Below the pieces are notes generated by a model that saw nothing but the letters and a program-made list of their open reading frames with translations, was not told where the DNA came from and made no database searches. Both the position numbers and the translations under genes were made by a program. From JBHHWH01 sp046756405 (GTDB lineage Bacteria; Actinomycetota; Acidimicrobiia; Spongiisociales; ZC4RG35): a stretch of 7,400 nt of DNA. Position 1 is the first letter of the stretch; each line of letters starts with the position of its first letter. The stretch covers positions 1 to 7,400 of the forward strand of contig JBHHWH010000103.1 of NCBI GenBank assembly GCA_046756405.1. The letters run 5' to 3'. Positions 1 through 5,984 of the stretch are shown here, piece after piece.

Positions 1-1107
1 CCAGAAGCTGTGAAGGTCCCCCGCCAGAGGCTCGAGTAGGTCGATGAGAGCCGAGCGGGCGCGGTCGTCGTAGAGCACAGACCCTGCCACCACCAGGGGC
101 ACCATCCACCAGCGGCTGGGCATCCCGTCAGGTGCCCGCATCTCAAGGACGCCATTGCGAGGTCGCACCTCGAAAAAGACGGTGGTCAAGTGGGCCTCCA
201 GGTCGGCGACGGTAGGCGGCCCAGCCTCGGGATGACCCTCTTCGATCCAATCCTGGAAGGTCCAGCCCGGAGACCCGGGCTTCGCCCAGCCGTCCCGGAG
301 GATGAACATCACGTTGGCCTTCAGGGCCCGATTGAGGCAGTCACTGATGGGGGCAGCATCACCGACCGAGCGCCACTCGGGAAGCCCGGTGCGAGTCCTG
401 TCCAGTTCCTGCCAAACAGCGGCCCGACGAGACTTCATCCCTGCCAGCGGCGAGCAAGCGAAGATCGCGGTGAGGAGGGGCGAGATCAGATTGGCGGCCA
501 GCCAGCGCTCGGCTCTCACGTCTCCGGAACCTGCGTCGATGTTCACCTGAAGGGCGCAAGTGTTCCTCATCATGACCGCTCCCGACGGCCACCGGGAGGC
601 AAAGTACCGGTCCATGGTCCGATAGCGAGGAAGGGGGAGCTGTTGCGGGACGGAGTCGGTGTCGTGCCACGGATCCACACCGAGACTAACCAAGGCGGAG
701 CTTGCCTCGGTGAAGCTTTCCCTCAACTGCTCCACGGCCATCCTAAGCTCGCTTTCGAGGACGGCGGTGGACCCTGAGGGGGATGTAGAGTGCTCGATTT
801 GGGCTCCCGGTTCGAACGTGATCTGGCCCCCAGGGGTGGTCTCGAAGCGGTAGGCGCCGTCCTCTCGGGGACGAAGGAAGCTCGCCCGGCGGGCAGCCTG
901 GTCTACCAGGTTGAGAACCTCCGGTAGCCGCAGCCGGCCAGCCGGAGTTCCATTCCGTGAGATGACCACGAACGCCTCGGCTTCTAGACCCAGGCGGTCC
1001 TGCTGCTCGACCTCCGGCCAGGCCAGGCCGGTGACGATCTTCGCGGCGGCGTCGACACTCCGGATGAGCATGGTTGGGTTGTGACCTCGGTGTGACAAGT
1101 CGATCAT
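1..1107 (-). CDS. egtA: Glutamate-cysteine ligase, EgtA type (GCS2 family), 3' end outside window
   Basis: ATP-dependent ligase joining glutamate and cysteine to gamma-glutamylcysteine; in actinobacteria this feeds ergothioneine synthesis. The frame is open for 369 codons to the window edge with no stop. Visible GCS2-family features are LGLEAE at residues 39-44 (acidic metal/substrate residues E42 and E44), PGGQITFEPGAQIE at 92-105, RYRTMDRYF at 161-169, MMRNTCALQVNIDAG at 179-193, VWQELDRTR at 231-239 and a VRPR...LEMR segment at 314-324. From memory, these line up well with mycobacterial EgtA (RYRAMEQFF, MMTSTAAIQVNLDAG). Family members are about 400-430 residues, so perhaps 40-60 are missing. 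I chose ATG 1107 because GGGGAG (1111-1116) precedes it, although the spacing is only 3 nt; ATG 1071 and an in-frame GTG further upstream are alternatives. It lies 72 bp after yebC on the same strand. A YbdK-like carboxylate-amine ligase is a less likely reading. Confidence 0.85.
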   Translation of the reverse strand, partial: MIDLSHRGHNPTMLIRSVDAAAKIVTGLAWPEVEQQDRLGLEAEAFVVISRNGTPAGRLRLPEVLNLVDQAARRASFLRPREDGAYRFETTPGGQITFEPGAQIEHSTSPSGSTAVLESELRMAVEQLRESFTEASSALVSLGVDPWHDTDSVPQQLPLPRYRTMDRYFASRWPSGAVMMRNTCALQVNIDAGSGDVRAERWLAANLISPLLTAIFACSPLAGMKSRRAAVWQELDRTRTGLPEWRSVGDAAPISDCLNRALKANVMFILRDGWAKPGSPGWTFQDWIEEGHPEAGPPTVADLEAHLTTVFFEVRPRNGVLEMRAPDGMPSRWWMVPLVVAGSVLYDDRARSALIDLLEPLAGDLHSFW

Positions 1108-1179
1108 GGTCTCCCCGCAACCAACCGTGCCCTGCACCCGGTCATTCCGGGGCTTTAGCCGGCAGGTGCCCGAGCGTGC
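1108..1179 (-). other. yebC-egtA gap with small hairpins, no clear promoter
   Basis: This 72-bp spacer holds a perfect 5-bp stem with a 5-nt loop (CCCGG at 1137-1141, CCGGG at 1147-1151). An adjoining small palindrome, GGCTTTAGCC, lies at 1151-1160. Neither is followed by a T-tract in the direction of transcription, so an intrinsic terminator is not supported. No convincing -35/-10 pair was seen. The hairpins could stabilise mRNA or attenuate read-through into egtA; that is inference only. Confidence 0.35.
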
Positions 1180-1929
1180 TCAAGCCTCGGCGAGGACCTT
1201 CTCCATGATGGCGTCGTCGATGTCGTAGTTGGAAAACACCGCCTGCACGTCGTCGAGGTCCTCCAAAGCATCGATGAGCCGGAGCAGCTTGCGCGCTTCG
1301 GCCTCCTCCACGGACACTGTCGTGGAGGGAAGCCAGGTGACATCAGAGGATTCGATCTCTACTCCCGCTTCCTCAAGTGCCTGGCGGACCCGGCCCACGT
1401 CCGCCGGAGCCGTCACCACTTCGAAGAAATCCTCCCCCGACTCCCTCACATCCTCCGCTCCGGCTTCGAGGGCCGCCAGCATCACCTCATCCTCTTCGCC
1501 GTGGACCAGGATCAGCCCTTGCTGGGAGAAGAGATAAGCGACGGAACCAGGCTCGCCTAGATTCCCGTTGAAGCGAGTGAACGTGGATCGCACCTCGGAC
1601 GCTGCCCGGTTGCGGTTGTCGGTGAGGGCTTCGACATAGAGGGCCACCCCGCCTGGTCCGTAACCCTCGTACCAGATCTCCTCGTAGGTGGCTCCTTCGA
1701 CTTCGCCGATGCCGCGTTTGATCGCCCGCTCAATGTTGTCGTGGGGCATCGAAGCCGCCTTGGCCTTCTCCACGGCGGTGGCCAGGGTGGGATTGAACTC
1801 AGGGTTGCCCCCGCCCTGACGAGCGGCGACCTCGATGGCCCTGGCCAGCTTGGCGAAGAGCTTGCCCCGCTTGGCGTCCTGGCGACTCTTGCGATGCTTG
1901 ATGTTGGCCCATTTGGAGTGTCCCGCCAC
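1180..1929 (-). CDS. yebC: YebC/PmpR/TACO1 family translational regulator
   Basis: Complete 249-residue protein, the usual family length. The N-terminus MAGHSKWANIKHRK is the family signature. It is followed by a QDAKRGKLFAKL helix, the MPHDNIERAIKRG segment at 61-73, YEGYGPGGVALYVE at 87-100, LTDNRNR at 102-108 and GNLGEPGSVAYLF at 122-134. The C-terminus carries the typical LDDVQAVFSNYDID (residues 225-238). Members were long annotated as transcriptional regulators. More recent work on YebC and on mitochondrial TACO1 points to a ribosome-bound factor that relieves stalling at proline-rich stretches. The start is GTG 1929, with GAGG 5 nt upstream (1935-1938) overlapping the pdxT stop codon; the gap to pdxT is 7 bp. 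The pdxS-pdxT-yebC order is common in actinobacteria, where ruvC often follows; here egtA follows instead. Confidence 0.97.
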   Translation of the reverse strand: MAGHSKWANIKHRKSRQDAKRGKLFAKLARAIEVAARQGGGNPEFNPTLATAVEKAKAASMPHDNIERAIKRGIGEVEGATYEEIWYEGYGPGGVALYVEALTDNRNRAASEVRSTFTRFNGNLGEPGSVAYLFSQQGLILVHGEEDEVMLAALEAGAEDVRESGEDFFEVVTAPADVGRVRQALEEAGVEIESSDVTWLPSTTVSVEEAEARKLLRLIDALEDLDDVQAVFSNYDIDDAIMEKVLAEA

Positions 1930-1934
1930 GGTTA

Positions 1935-1938
1935 CCTC
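1935..1938 (-). promoter_or_regulatory. yebC ribosome binding site overlapping pdxT stop
   Basis: GAGG read on the minus strand, 5 nt before GTG 1929. It shares bases with the pdxT TGA stop (1937-1939). It supports the GTG start, which gives the canonical MAGHSKW N-terminus, and implies that ribosomes finishing pdxT can reinitiate on yebC. Confidence 0.7.
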
Positions 1939-2500
1939 AGATCGTCTCGATGAACATTCGATGGATGCGGGTGTCGCCGGTGAGCTCCGGATGGAACGAC
2001 GAGGCCATGATCGCCCCTTGGCGCACCATCACCGGATGAGTCTCGACGCTGGCGAGCACCTTCACCTCGGCTGCGGTCTTCTCGATCCACGGAGCGCGAA
2101 TGAATACTGCCCTGAAGGGTTCATCGAGACCGGTGATGGCCAGATCCGCCTCGAAGGACTCATTCTGGCGGCCGAAGGCGTTGCGCTTGACCACCACATC
2201 CAATACCCCCAGCAGCGGCTGGTCGCCTTCGGTGATGGCCGTGGAGAGAAAGATCAACCCAGCGCAGGTTCCGTAGACGGGCATCCCGCCGTCTATGCGG
2301 GAGCGGAGCGGTTCGAATAGACCAAACCGGGTAGCCAGTTTTCCAATGGTGGTCGACTCGCCTCCCGGTATCACCAGGGCGTCCACCGCGGCGAGCTCTT
2401 CGGGCGTACGCACCGCCCGGTTCTCCACACCGAGCTCGGCAAGGATGGCCAGGTGTTCCCTGACGTCACCCTGGAGCGCCAGGACACCGACGCCGGCCAT
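1937..2500 (-). CDS. pdxT: Pyridoxal 5'-phosphate synthase glutaminase subunit PdxT
   Basis: Class I glutaminase that releases ammonia from glutamine and channels it to PdxS for pyridoxal 5'-phosphate synthesis (DXP-independent route). From the ATG at 2500 it has 187 residues, normal for the family. The N-terminus reads MAGVGVLALQGDVREH. The oxyanion segment PGGEST is at about 45-50, the nucleophile elbow GTCAGLI carries Cys79, and the SFHPEL motif carries His170 and Glu172, so the catalytic triad is intact. The ATG shares one base with the pdxS stop (TGATG). A GTG immediately upstream (2503) would add one residue, but GAGG sits 6 nt before the ATG and only 3 nt before the GTG, so ATG is preferred. 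The junction implies coupled, roughly equimolar synthesis with PdxS, as the 12:12 complex needs. Confidence 0.97.
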   Translation of the reverse strand: MAGVGVLALQGDVREHLAILAELGVENRAVRTPEELAAVDALVIPGGESTTIGKLATRFGLFEPLRSRIDGGMPVYGTCAGLIFLSTAITEGDQPLLGVLDVVVKRNAFGRQNESFEADLAITGLDEPFRAVFIRAPWIEKTAAEVKVLASVETHPVMVRQGAIMASSFHPELTGDTRIHRMFIETI

Positions 2501-3381
2501 CACCAGCCTCGGTCGGCCAGGCGCTGATCCTCGTCGAGGGTGGAGATCTCAAGCCCCGGCATGGCCTCACCCAGGCCCCGGGACACCTTGGCCACCACCT
2601 CCGGTTCGTTCCAGAAGGTGGTGGCCTCGACGATCGCCCGGGCGTAGGCCTCCGCGTTGGAGCTCTTGAAGATCCCAGAGCCGACGAAAACCCCGTCAAC
2701 TCCCAGCGCCATCATCAAGGCAGCATCGGCCGGGGTGGCGATCCCTCCCGCGGCGAAGTTGACCACTGGGAGCTTCCCGGTCGCGGTCACTTCTCTGACC
2801 AGATCGTAGGGAGCACCCATCTCCTTGGCTGCCGCCATCAGCTCCTCGGCCCCTATGGAGGCGAGGGCACGGATCTGGCGGGTCACCGTCCTGATGTGAC
2901 GCACTGCCTCCACCACGTTCCCTGTGCCCGCCTCTCCCTTGGTGCGGATCATCGCCGCACCCTCACCGATACGTCGCAGCGCCTCACCCAGGTTGCGGGC
3001 GCCGCATACGAAGGGAGTCGTGAACGCCCACTTGTCGACGTGGTGCTCTTCGTCGGCAGGGGTCAGCACTTCGGACTCATCGATGTAATCCACTCCGAGC
3101 GATTGGAGAACCGCTGCCTCGGCGAAGTGCCCGATCCGGCATTTGGCCATCACCGGGATGGTCACCGCCGTCTGGATCTCCTCGATCTTGGTGGGATCGG
3201 CCATGCGGGCCACACCGCCCTGCTTGCGAATGTCGGCGGGCACCCGTTCCAGGGCCATGACCGCCACCGCTCCTGCCTCCTCGGCGATGCGGGCCTGGTC
3301 GGCGGTGACCACATCCATGATCACTCCGCCCTTGAGCATCTCGGCCAGCCCACGTTTGACCCGATCCGTACCGGTTTCCAC
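2500..3381 (-). CDS. pdxS: Pyridoxal 5'-phosphate synthase lyase subunit PdxS
   Basis: A (beta/alpha)8-barrel synthase that condenses ribose 5-phosphate, glyceraldehyde 3-phosphate and ammonia (from PdxT) into PLP. With the GTG start at 3381 it is 293 residues, close to the 294 of the Bacillus enzyme. The start then reads (M)ETGTDRVKRGLAEMLKGG, which is where family members begin. Key residues are in place: Asp23 in GGVIMDVV, Lys80 in PVMAKCRIGH and Lys148 in MIRTKGEAGTG, the counterparts of Bacillus Asp24, Lys81 and Lys149. GGIATPADAA and FVGSGIFKSS form the phosphate-binding end. The frame continues upstream to a TTG at 3402, but that codon lies upstream of the AAAGGAG motif and would add seven atypical residues. 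It is separated from pimA by 53 bp holding a candidate promoter. Confidence 0.97.
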   Translation of the reverse strand: METGTDRVKRGLAEMLKGGVIMDVVTADQARIAEEAGAVAVMALERVPADIRKQGGVARMADPTKIEEIQTAVTIPVMAKCRIGHFAEAAVLQSLGVDYIDESEVLTPADEEHHVDKWAFTTPFVCGARNLGEALRRIGEGAAMIRTKGEAGTGNVVEAVRHIRTVTRQIRALASIGAEELMAAAKEMGAPYDLVREVTATGKLPVVNFAAGGIATPADAALMMALGVDGVFVGSGIFKSSNAEAYARAIVEATTFWNEPEVVAKVSRGLGEAMPGLEISTLDEDQRLADRGW

Positions 3382-3390
3382 GATTCTCAA

Positions 3391-3397
3391 CTCCTTT
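3391..3397 (-). promoter_or_regulatory. pdxS ribosome binding site (AAAGGAG), fixes the GTG start
   Basis: AAAGGAG on the minus strand, with 9 nt between it and GTG 3381. Because the motif lies downstream of the TTG at 3402, it argues against TTG initiation and for the shorter 293-residue protein. Confidence 0.7.
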
Positions 3398-3409
3398 GGC
3401 AAACAATCA

Positions 3410-3415
3410 ATTGTA
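3410..3415 (-). promoter_or_regulatory. Candidate -10 element for internal pdxS promoter
   Basis: TACAAT on the minus strand matches five of six bases of TATAAT and fits the actinobacterial TANNNT pattern. It stands out in an otherwise GC-rich sequence. It would give a transcript start near 3403 and a short leader of about 22 nt containing the AAAGGAG. No recognisable -35 hexamer lies 16-18 bp upstream, so this is a candidate only. Confidence 0.35.
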
Positions 3416-3434
3416 CCGCTGAGTGCGGGCTGAC

Positions 3435-4463
3435 CTAGGGGACAGCTTCGGCATAGGCCCGTCGGTATTCTGCTGCCACCACCCGCCAGTCGTATCGAGT
3501 CGCCCTCGCCCGCCCTCGGGAGGCAAGTTGGTTCCGGGCAGTGGCGTCCTTGAGCAGATCAGACACCAATCGGGCCAGGGCGTCGTGGTCTCCGGGCGGG
3601 AAGAAGACGGCCGCCTCGCCGGCCACACCCCGAAAGGCGGTCAGATCGGACGCAACCACTGCCGCCCCGGCCGCCATTGCCTCTACCAGGGTGACCCCGA
3701 AGGACTCACCTCCCAGGTTGGGGGCCACGTAGACCGCGGACGAGGCCAGCACCTCCGCCTTGGTCCCGTCTCCCACCGGACCCATCCACTCCACGCCTTC
3801 GACGTTCCTCCGACAGCCCATGACCACCAGCTCAGCATCGGGGACCTCTTCGACCACCCGGGGCCACGCCTCCAGCAGGACATCGAGCCCCTTGCGGGGC
3901 TCATCGCGCCCGAGGAAGGCGACCCTGGTGGATCTTCGGGGAAGATCCAGGGTGAAGGCGTCCACATCGATACCGTTGGGAACCAGACGAACTTCGAGAT
4001 CATCTGGGAGAGGGGCCGCCGCCGAAGGCGACACGGCCGTGACCACCCTGGTGGAGGGCCCCAGGAACGTTCGGAGACCCGACCCGAGCAAGCGGTAGAG
4101 ACCACCGACAACGGGTCCCGGTGCGGCATGGAAGGTAGCCACCACCGGCGGTCCGGCCCGGACCGCCGCCAACGAGACGGCGGGCACCAATGGCTCGTGA
4201 ACATGGAGCAGGTCCAGGGTGGCCGACCACTCCTTGAGTTCGGGGATTACTCCAGGGCGAAGGCTGATCGGCGCCCTGGAGCCGTTGACAGGAATCGACA
4301 CCGTGGAGCCGAGGTCGATGCCCTCGAGACCTGCCGGCAGCCCGGGGCCGACGACGACGGGAGCCTCTTCCCCCTCGGCCAGAATCCTGTACAGCCCCAG
4401 GACCTGGGCCTGAACGCCGCCCGGCCTGGACAGGTCGTAGGGACAGACCAGGCCTATCCGCAT
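3435..4463 (-). CDS. pimA: Phosphatidylinositol alpha-mannosyltransferase PimA (GT4 family)
   Basis: GT-B fold transferase that moves mannose from GDP-mannose to the 2-position of phosphatidylinositol on the cytoplasmic face, the first step of PIM synthesis. The protein has 342 residues. The N-terminus MRIGLVCPYDLSRPGGVQ resembles mycobacterial PimA, with the glycine-rich PGGVQ loop at 14-18. Other marks are LLHVHEP at 85-91, ATFH with His112, VPNGID at 161-166, FLGRDEPRKG at 183-192 (Arg186 and Lys191 as nucleotide-binding residues), APNLGGESFG at 247-256 (Glu253) and VEAMAAG at 260-266 (Glu261). The nucleotide-binding loop is one residue shorter than the GRYDEPRKG of mycobacterial PimA. ATG 4463 is chosen over an in-frame ATG at 4508 because GAGG lies 5 nt upstream and the protein then begins at the family position. 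The gap from the acyltransferase stop is 2 bp. A related GT4 mannosyltransferase (PimB-like) is possible, but the context favours PimA. Confidence 0.9.
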   Translation of the reverse strand: MRIGLVCPYDLSRPGGVQAQVLGLYRILAEGEEAPVVVGPGLPAGLEGIDLGSTVSIPVNGSRAPISLRPGVIPELKEWSATLDLLHVHEPLVPAVSLAAVRAGPPVVATFHAAPGPVVGGLYRLLGSGLRTFLGPSTRVVTAVSPSAAAPLPDDLEVRLVPNGIDVDAFTLDLPRRSTRVAFLGRDEPRKGLDVLLEAWPRVVEEVPDAELVVMGCRRNVEGVEWMGPVGDGTKAEVLASSAVYVAPNLGGESFGVTLVEAMAAGAAVVASDLTAFRGVAGEAAVFFPPGDHDALARLVSDLLKDATARNQLASRGRARATRYDWRVVAAEYRRAYAEAVP

Positions 4464-4465
4464 TT

Positions 4466-5341
4466 TCACCTCGGATCCGAGGGCCAGTTGGGCACCACTA
4501 TATGCCACTGCTCGGGCGCCACCCGGATCAGCTCCTCGAACTCCTCGGCGAGGGCCTGGGTCATGGCCTGGACCTGCTCCCGTCGGTTCTGCCCCAGGGG
4601 TATGGACAGAGGAGGGCGGATCACTACGTGGTGCCCTCCGTCGCTGAAGTAGGTGGCTACGGGAAAGAGAGGAGCCCCGGTCTTGATTGCCAGGGTGGCC
4701 GGGCCGGGAGGCAGGGTGGTGACCTCATCGAAGAACTTCACCTCCACTCCCCGGCCCCTCAGGTCACGATCGGAGAGCAGCGCCACCGCCTTGTTGGAAG
4801 CGATCGCCTCTTCGAGCTGTCTCATCACCTCGCGGCCGCCTGTGGCCAAGACGATGTCGATGCCCATCTCGGCGCGCATGGCGGTGAACCAGTCGGTGAT
4901 CCGCCGGTTGGGAAGGTTCTCGGCCACCGCGACCACCCGGATGTCGTGGCGACCTGCAATGGGCGCTGCCATCTCCCAGTTCCCCATGTGGGGAAGGGCG
5001 TAGATCATGCCCCGACCCTCGTCCCGGGCTGCCAGCACCATGTCGAGACCCTCGATAGTCGTATTGGCGAGGATCTCAGGCACCCTGTGGGCTCGCACCC
5101 AAAGCGCCTCGGCGTAGTAGCGGCCGTAGTAGCCCATCACCCGCTTCGCTGCCTGTGAGGCGTCCCCTCCCTCACCCATCACCCTGCTCATGTGCCGGCG
5201 GGCCATCTCCAGTCGACGCCGGTCAACTAGCTGCCACAGCCAACCGACCCAGTGACCCAGCCGTCTGACAGCACGGGCGGGGAGCATCCCTACCAGGCCC
5301 ATCCCCAATCGCAGGCCGGCGTATGCGAGTAGCTGGCTCAC
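4466..5341 (-). CDS. patA: Lauroyl/PIM acyltransferase (LPLAT, PatA/HtrB-like)
   Basis: Peripheral membrane acyltransferase of the LpxL/HtrB superfamily. In mycobacteria the gene in this position (Rv2611c) encodes PatA, which acylates the mannose of PIM1/PIM2 from acyl-CoA. The protein has 291 residues. An N-terminal amphipathic/hydrophobic stretch lies at about 1-40. The catalytic HX4E motif HMGNWE is at 118-123 (His118, Glu123), and SDRDLRGRGVEVKFF at 190-204 includes Glu200, apparently matching the acidic charge-relay residue described for PatA. The C-terminal PEQWHIVVPNW (276-286) is typical of the family. The GTG start at 5341 overlaps the pgsA stop by 4 bp (GTGA). No good Shine-Dalgarno sits near it, suggesting translational coupling. 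The frame is open further upstream, but that part only overlaps pgsA. Substrate assignment rests on context with pgsA and pimA. Confidence 0.85.
   Translation of the reverse strand: MSQLLAYAGLRLGMGLVGMLPARAVRRLGHWVGWLWQLVDRRRLEMARRHMSRVMGEGGDASQAAKRVMGYYGRYYAEALWVRAHRVPEILANTTIEGLDMVLAARDEGRGMIYALPHMGNWEMAAPIAGRHDIRVVAVAENLPNRRITDWFTAMRAEMGIDIVLATGGREVMRQLEEAIASNKAVALLSDRDLRGRGVEVKFFDEVTTLPPGPATLAIKTGAPLFPVATYFSDGGHHVVIRPPLSIPLGQNRREQVQAMTQALAEEFEELIRVAPEQWHIVVPNWPSDPR
4469..4472 (-). promoter_or_regulatory. pimA ribosome binding site
   Basis: GAGG on the minus strand, 5 nt before ATG 4463. It directly abuts the acyltransferase stop (TGA at 4466-4468). It decides for the ATG at 4463 over the in-frame ATG at 4508 and suggests reinitiation by ribosomes leaving the acyltransferase. 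Confidence 0.65.
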
Positions 5342-5907
5342 ACGATGGAACGGTAGGTCCTCACGAACCGGACGACCACAGTCGACCAGACCAAAACCAC
5401 GAAGATCCACAACATGGGCTCGACGAAACCCAGGATCAGCCCGCCGTTGAAGAGGATCACCCGCTCGGCCCTGCCCATCAGCCCCCCCTTCCCGCTGAGG
5501 CCCTCGGCCTCGGCTCGGGCACGCATGTAAGGCACGAGAAGGGCACCTCCGATAGAGAGGATGATGAGGAGCAGGACCCGGGCGTTTCCGGCCATGGCCA
5601 CCCCAAGTCCGGCGAAGGCGGCGATCTCGCCCACCCGGTCGAAGGCAGCATCGAGGAATGCCCCCTTCGCCGTCACCCGGTTGGAGGCCCTGGCGACAGC
5701 ACCGTCCAGGCCGTCGAGCAGCGAGCCGGCCAGGACTACGACCGCCCCCACCCGGAGCTGGCCGGTGGCGATGACCACCGAGCCAATGACCACCACCGAC
5801 ACTCCCAAGAGCGTCATGAAAGTGGGGGTCACCCCCACGGCAGCCAGGGTTTTGCCGATTGGTTCCAGGTAGCGGGTGACCCGTGGTCGGACCCGTATGT
5901 CGATCAC
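5338..5907 (-). CDS. pgsA: CDP-alcohol phosphatidyltransferase, probable PI phosphate synthase (PgsA1 type)
   Basis: Integral membrane enzyme that transfers the phosphatidyl group of CDP-diacylglycerol to, most likely, inositol 3-phosphate, giving PI phosphate for PIM synthesis. Counting from GTG 5907 (189 residues), the full CDP-OH-P signature D-x2-DG-x2-AR-x8-G-x3-D-x3-D is perfect at residues 65-90, with Asp65, Asp68, Asp86 and Asp90 as metal ligands. The RARAEAEGLSGKGG...RAER segment at about 129-149 matches the KARAEASGL...RPER stretch that I recall from mycobacterial PgsA1. Hydrophobic segments lie at about 31-47, 53-64, 96-107, 112-126, 150-161 and 164-180. The start is uncertain: TTG 5916 would give 192 residues but has no good Shine-Dalgarno. 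GTG 5907 sits exactly 7 nt after a -10-like TACCTT, consistent with leaderless initiation. The gene leads the leftward cluster. Phosphatidylglycerophosphate synthase is the main alternative function. Confidence 0.9.
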   Translation of the reverse strand: MIDIRVRPRVTRYLEPIGKTLAAVGVTPTFMTLLGVSVVVIGSVVIATGQLRVGAVVVLAGSLLDGLDGAVARASNRVTAKGAFLDAAFDRVGEIAAFAGLGVAMAGNARVLLLIILSIGGALLVPYMRARAEAEGLSGKGGLMGRAERVILFNGGLILGFVEPMLWIFVVLVWSTVVVRFVRTYRSIV

Positions 5908-5927
5908 CGGGTGCAAGGTAGCACCCG
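5908..5927. repeat. Perfect inverted repeat in the pgsA promoter (operator-like)
   Basis: CGGGTGC at 5908-5914 and GCACCCG at 5921-5927 form a perfect 7-bp inverted repeat separated by 6 bp. The spacer AAGGTA is, on the minus strand, the -10-like TACCTT. The repeat ends one base before GTG 5907. It could be an operator for a dimeric regulator. If transcription begins upstream, it could instead form an RNA hairpin over the alternative TTG start. The repeat is directly visible; its function is inference. Confidence 0.5.
5915..5920 (-). promoter_or_regulatory. Candidate -10 of the pgsA-acyltransferase-pimA operon
   Basis: TACCTT on the minus strand fits the actinobacterial TANNNT -10 pattern. 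Seven nucleotides separate it from GTG 5907, the spacing expected if transcription starts at the G of that codon (leaderless mRNA). A weak -35-like CTGGCA lies at 5940-5945 with a 19-bp spacer (four of six matches to TTGACA). Confidence 0.35.
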
Positions 5928-5953
5928 CCTGGGGAGCACTGCCAGATGCCGGT

Positions 5954-5959
5954 TACCAT
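5954..5959 (+). promoter_or_regulatory. Candidate -10 for the rightward EF-G-like gene
   Basis: TACCAT fits TANNNT and would place the transcript start near 5966, leaving a leader of about 19 nt that contains AAGGAGG. No convincing -35 is seen 16-18 bp upstream. This short divergent gap must hold promoters for both directions, which is the main reason to suggest it. Confidence 0.25.
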
Positions 5960-5973
5960 CAGGAAGCTTTTAC

Positions 5974-5980
5974 AAGGAGG
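5974..5980 (+). promoter_or_regulatory. Strong Shine-Dalgarno of the EF-G-like gene
   Basis: AAGGAGG is a near-complete complement of the 16S rRNA 3' tail and is followed by TCAA and then GTG 5985. It fixes that GTG as the start and is the strongest ribosome binding site in the window. Confidence 0.75.
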
Positions 5981-5984
5981 TCAA

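Noticed and set aside
190..777. Plus-strand open frame of 195 codons in the first kilobase, and a minus-strand open frame at 743-1120
   Set aside because: Both are in the wrong frame over the EgtA-type ligase, whose own frame is open from 1107 to 1 and carries consecutive GCS2 motifs.
1137..1160. Intrinsic terminator after yebC
   Set aside because: The stems are short and no run of T follows in the transcribed direction.
3423..4652. Long open frame of about 400 codons on the plus strand
   Set aside because: It is antisense to pimA and the acyltransferase, which have clear family motifs. Its translation is rich in Gly/Arg/His/Pro with no recognisable domain, as expected for the complement of a GC-rich gene.
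5342..5959. In-frame upstream extension of the acyltransferase, suggesting a 497-residue fusion
   Set aside because: This stretch is pgsA read in another frame. The pgsA frame carries a perfect CDP-alcohol phosphotransferase signature, and the GTG at 5341 overlaps its stop in the usual way.
5956..5984. TTGACC on the minus strand (5979-5984) as a -35 for pgsA
   Set aside because: The hexamer 17 bp downstream is TGATGG, a poor -10, and TTGACC is just the complement of the Shine-Dalgarno region of the opposite gene.
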